A stretch of DNA of 64,000 nt, taken from NCBI RefSeq assembly GCF_016097415.1, contig NZ_JAEHGE010000001.1:2715157-2779156 (forward strand), given 5' to 3'. A program made the position numbers and the translations under genes. This DNA comes from a sulfur-oxidizing endosymbiont of Gigantopelta aegis. GTDB lineage: Bacteria; Pseudomonadota; Gammaproteobacteria; GRL18. Every line of letters starts with the position of its first letter. Position 1 is the first letter of the stretch. Below, piece by piece: positions 62,103 through 64,000 of the stretch. Below the pieces are notes generated by a model. The model had not been told where the DNA came from. It saw only the letters and a list, made by a program, of their open reading frames with translations, and did not search any database.

Positions 62103-64000
62103 TTAAGGTTTAAAAAATCTTAATCGATTGGCATTGGCCACAACAGTGACTGATGACATGGCCATAGCAGCGCTTGCAAACGCTGGCGCTAATAACCAAC
62201 CCGTTAGAGGGTAAAATACTCCTGCTGCTAAGGGTATGCCAATGACATTGTAAATAAATGCACCAAATAAATTTTGTTTTATATTTCTTATAGTTGCCGT
62301 GGAAATAGCGATTGCTGTACCGACATTCATTAAAGAGTTTCCCGCCAAGGTAATATCAGAATTTTCAATAGCAACATCAGTACCACTACCAATTGCAAAA
62401 CCGGTATTAGCCTGTGCTAAAGCAGGTGCATCATTCACGCCGTCGCCTACCATTCCAACCAAAAATCCTTCTGCTTGTAATGCTTTAACAATTTTTAATT
62501 TATCTTCCGGCATCACTTGGCTATGTACTTCTTCGATACCTAATTCATCAGCAACAGCCTGAGCTGTTTTATGGCTATCACCTGAACACATAACCACTTT
62601 AATATTCTTTTGTTTCAAGTTTGCAATGGCTGCAGGAGTATCCGCCCGAATGGGGTCTTTTAAAGCAATTAAACCCAACAACTGTTGCTCACTCGCAAGC
62701 CAGATGGGTGTCGCTGAAGATTCTGCAAGCTTTTCAGCCTGTGACTGCAATTCTTCAGAGACTTTAACCTTGTTGTCCAGCATAAAGGCTAAATTACCTA
62801 ATTGAATATTGCTATTTTTTACTATAGCTTGCACTCCCCTGCCTTCCACAGCTAAAAAAGAATCAATATCTAATAAAGCAATGCACCTTTCGTCACTCGC
62901 TTTAAGAATAGCTTCGGCGAGAGGATGTTCAGAATTTGTTTCAAGTGACGCTGCTAATTGTAAAAGACTATTCTCATCAAATTCCTGTAAATCATCCTTG
63001 GTGTCTTCTAAATCAGGATTAACAATAATTTTTGTCACTGTTGGACGTCCCTGAGTTAAAGTACCTGTTTTATCAACAACGATATGAGTTAAGGTACTAG
63101 CTGTTTGCAGGGCATCAGAGTTTTTAATTAGAATGTTGAGCTGTGCGGCTTTACTGGTTCCCATCATTATGGCAATGGGAGTTGCAAGACCCAGAGCACA
63201 AGGACATGCTATCACTAAAACAGCGATTCCCGCTGTAAGAGCATAGGCAAGTTGTGGTTCAGGGCCAACAAAGAACCAGATAAAAAATGTACTAATAGAC
63301 ACTACAATAACAATAGGCACAAATACTGATGCAATTTTATCCACCATTCGACCAATAGCAGGCTTGGTCATTTGAGCCTGTTTCACCATATTAATAATCT
63401 GTGATAAGGTCGTATCATCGCCCATTTTATTTACAGCGAAAATAAAACTACCCGATTTATTAATTGTACCACCGGTCACTTTATCGTCGATCGATTTCTT
63501 AACAGCTAAGGGTTCTCCGGTCAACATAGACTCATCTACCGTTGAAGAACCTTCCACAATACTACCATCAATTGCAATCCTTTCACCCGGTTTAACCTTG
63601 ATTAAATCCCCCATTTGTAAGAGTGATACGGGTAAGGTAACATCGCTATTCTCATAAATAATGGTCGCAGTTTTAGGCGCTAACTCCACGATACTGGCGA
63701 TTGATTCACTCGTAGTACGTTTTGCTTTCACTTCCAAGGCGTGACCAAACTGTAGAAATGCTAAAATAATGACTCCTGCGTCAAGGTACAAATGCCCTCC
63801 CCCTGGTATAAATTCAGGGTCAATGATAATAAGTAAGGATGAAAGCCATGCAGCTGATGTGCCTAAGGCAACTAGAGTATCCATATTAGACGATAAGTGT
63901 TTCGCTTGTTTTACTGCAGTTATATAGTAATTTCGACCACTGAACCACATCGTAAAAAGGCAAACCAAGGCAACAATAAACCAAAATAATTGCGTACTAA
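62103..64000 (-). CDS. copA: Cu+-exporting P1B-type ATPase CopA, 5' end outside window
   Basis: Inner-membrane copper pump. The frame is open to the window edge (residues WFIVALVCLFTMWFSGRNY precede the first internal start), so the true N terminus with any HMA domains is beyond it. Motifs present: TGE loop SMLTGEPLAVKK, metal-binding VIACPCALGLATP, phosphorylation DKTGTLTQGRP, HP motif NSEHPLAEAI, hinge MVGDGVNDAPALAQ, and the last helix AMAMSSVTVVANANRLR with the MSS of Cu+-type pumps. CopZ and the Met-rich protein follow directly. Confidence 0.95.
   Translation of the reverse strand, partial: STQLFWFIVALVCLFTMWFSGRNYYITAVKQAKHLSSNMDTLVALGTSAAWLSSLLIIIDPEFIPGGGHLYLDAGVIILAFLQFGHALEVKAKRTTSESIASIVELAPKTATIIYENSDVTLPVSLLQMGDLIKVKPGERIAIDGSIVEGSSTVDESMLTGEPLAVKKSIDDKVTGGTINKSGSFIFAVNKMGDDTTLSQIINMVKQAQMTKPAIGRMVDKIASVFVPIVIVVSISTFFIWFFVGPEPQLAYALTAGIAVLVIACPCALGLATPIAIMMGTSKAAQLNILIKNSDALQTASTLTHIVVDKTGTLTQGRPTVTKIIVNPDLEDTKDDLQEFDENSLLQLAASLETNSEHPLAEAILKASDERCIALLDIDSFLAVEGRGVQAIVKNSNIQLGNLAFMLDNKVKVSEELQSQAEKLAESSATPIWLASEQQLLGLIALKDPIRADTPAAIANLKQKNIKVVMCSGDSHKTAQAVADELGIEEVHSQVMPEDKLKIVKALQAEGFLVGMVGDGVNDAPALAQANTGFAIGSGTDVAIENSDITLAGNSLMNVGTAIAISTATIRNIKQNLFGAFIYNVIGIPLAAGVFYPLTGWLLAPAFASAAMAMSSVTVVANANRLRFFKP

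Overview
The window is AT-rich chromosomal DNA of a gammaproteobacterium. The best evidence is the cluster leuC-leuD-leuB-asd-fimV-cbiQ-like-truA (36-45 kb), smc-zipA-ligA (24.6-31.3 kb) and methyltransferase-rnhA-dnaQ (47-49 kb), all gammaproteobacterial arrangements. Intact housekeeping genes sit beside a heavy load of decayed insertion sequences, as in some symbionts and some free-living sulfur- or methane-oxidising lineages. The genus cannot be fixed from the sequence alone. No rRNA, tRNA or CRISPR array was recognised.

Layout. 0-8.3 kb: the end of nhaA, the C-terminal half of arsJ, a 1.5-kb-class IS3 element (copy 1), an N-terminally truncated RND pump, a tyrosine recombinase and a CPA1 Na+/H+ antiporter. 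8.4-15.5 kb: three more IS3 copies (2-4) separating pieces of a restriction-modification (R-M) transposon, then a broken hemolysin III gene. 15.7-24.5 kb: a decayed DDE transposase, an OlsB-like acyltransferase, a rhodanese protein, a META-domain protein, and a TAXI-type receptor gene split by an ISKra4-family element with a 9-bp target duplication. 24.6-49.1 kb: almost entirely intact core genes (ligA, zipA, smc, queF, FGGY kinase, cysZ, a GGDEF protein, truA, cbiQ-like, fimV, asd, leuBDC, a divergent LysR regulator, a PPC-like secreted protein, dnaQ, rnhA, methyltransferase). 49.1-61.1 kb: a second, more complete R-M transposon carrying an IS21-like element, which in turn carries an IS66 fragment and IS3 copy 5; a sixth IS3 copy and a truncated ISKra4 copy complete this block. 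61.2-64 kb: a copper group (Met-rich secreted protein, CopZ, CopA).

Main discovery candidate: positions 49122-60135 are bounded by 26-bp terminal inverted repeats differing at one base. After removing the nested insertions, a compact element of about 5.1 kb remains. It encodes a double-zinc-ribbon, DDE-transposase-like protein of about 586 residues followed 12 bp later by a single-chain Type IIG-like R-M protein of about 1,050 residues. A rearranged second copy lies at 8386-13269. This looks like a transposon whose passenger is a complete R-M enzyme.

Other notable points: the IS3 ends would form a TTGACA-N17-TATACT promoter on circularisation; single-base changes in short A or G runs account for most frameshifts in mobile genes, while neighbouring core genes are intact; a 180-bp MITE-like repeat occurs three times, and its tips contribute or touch the stop codons of two genes; the methyltransferase gene has acquired its first codons from the R-M transposon tip; and IS3-IS3 recombination has joined unrelated flanks at four of six copies.
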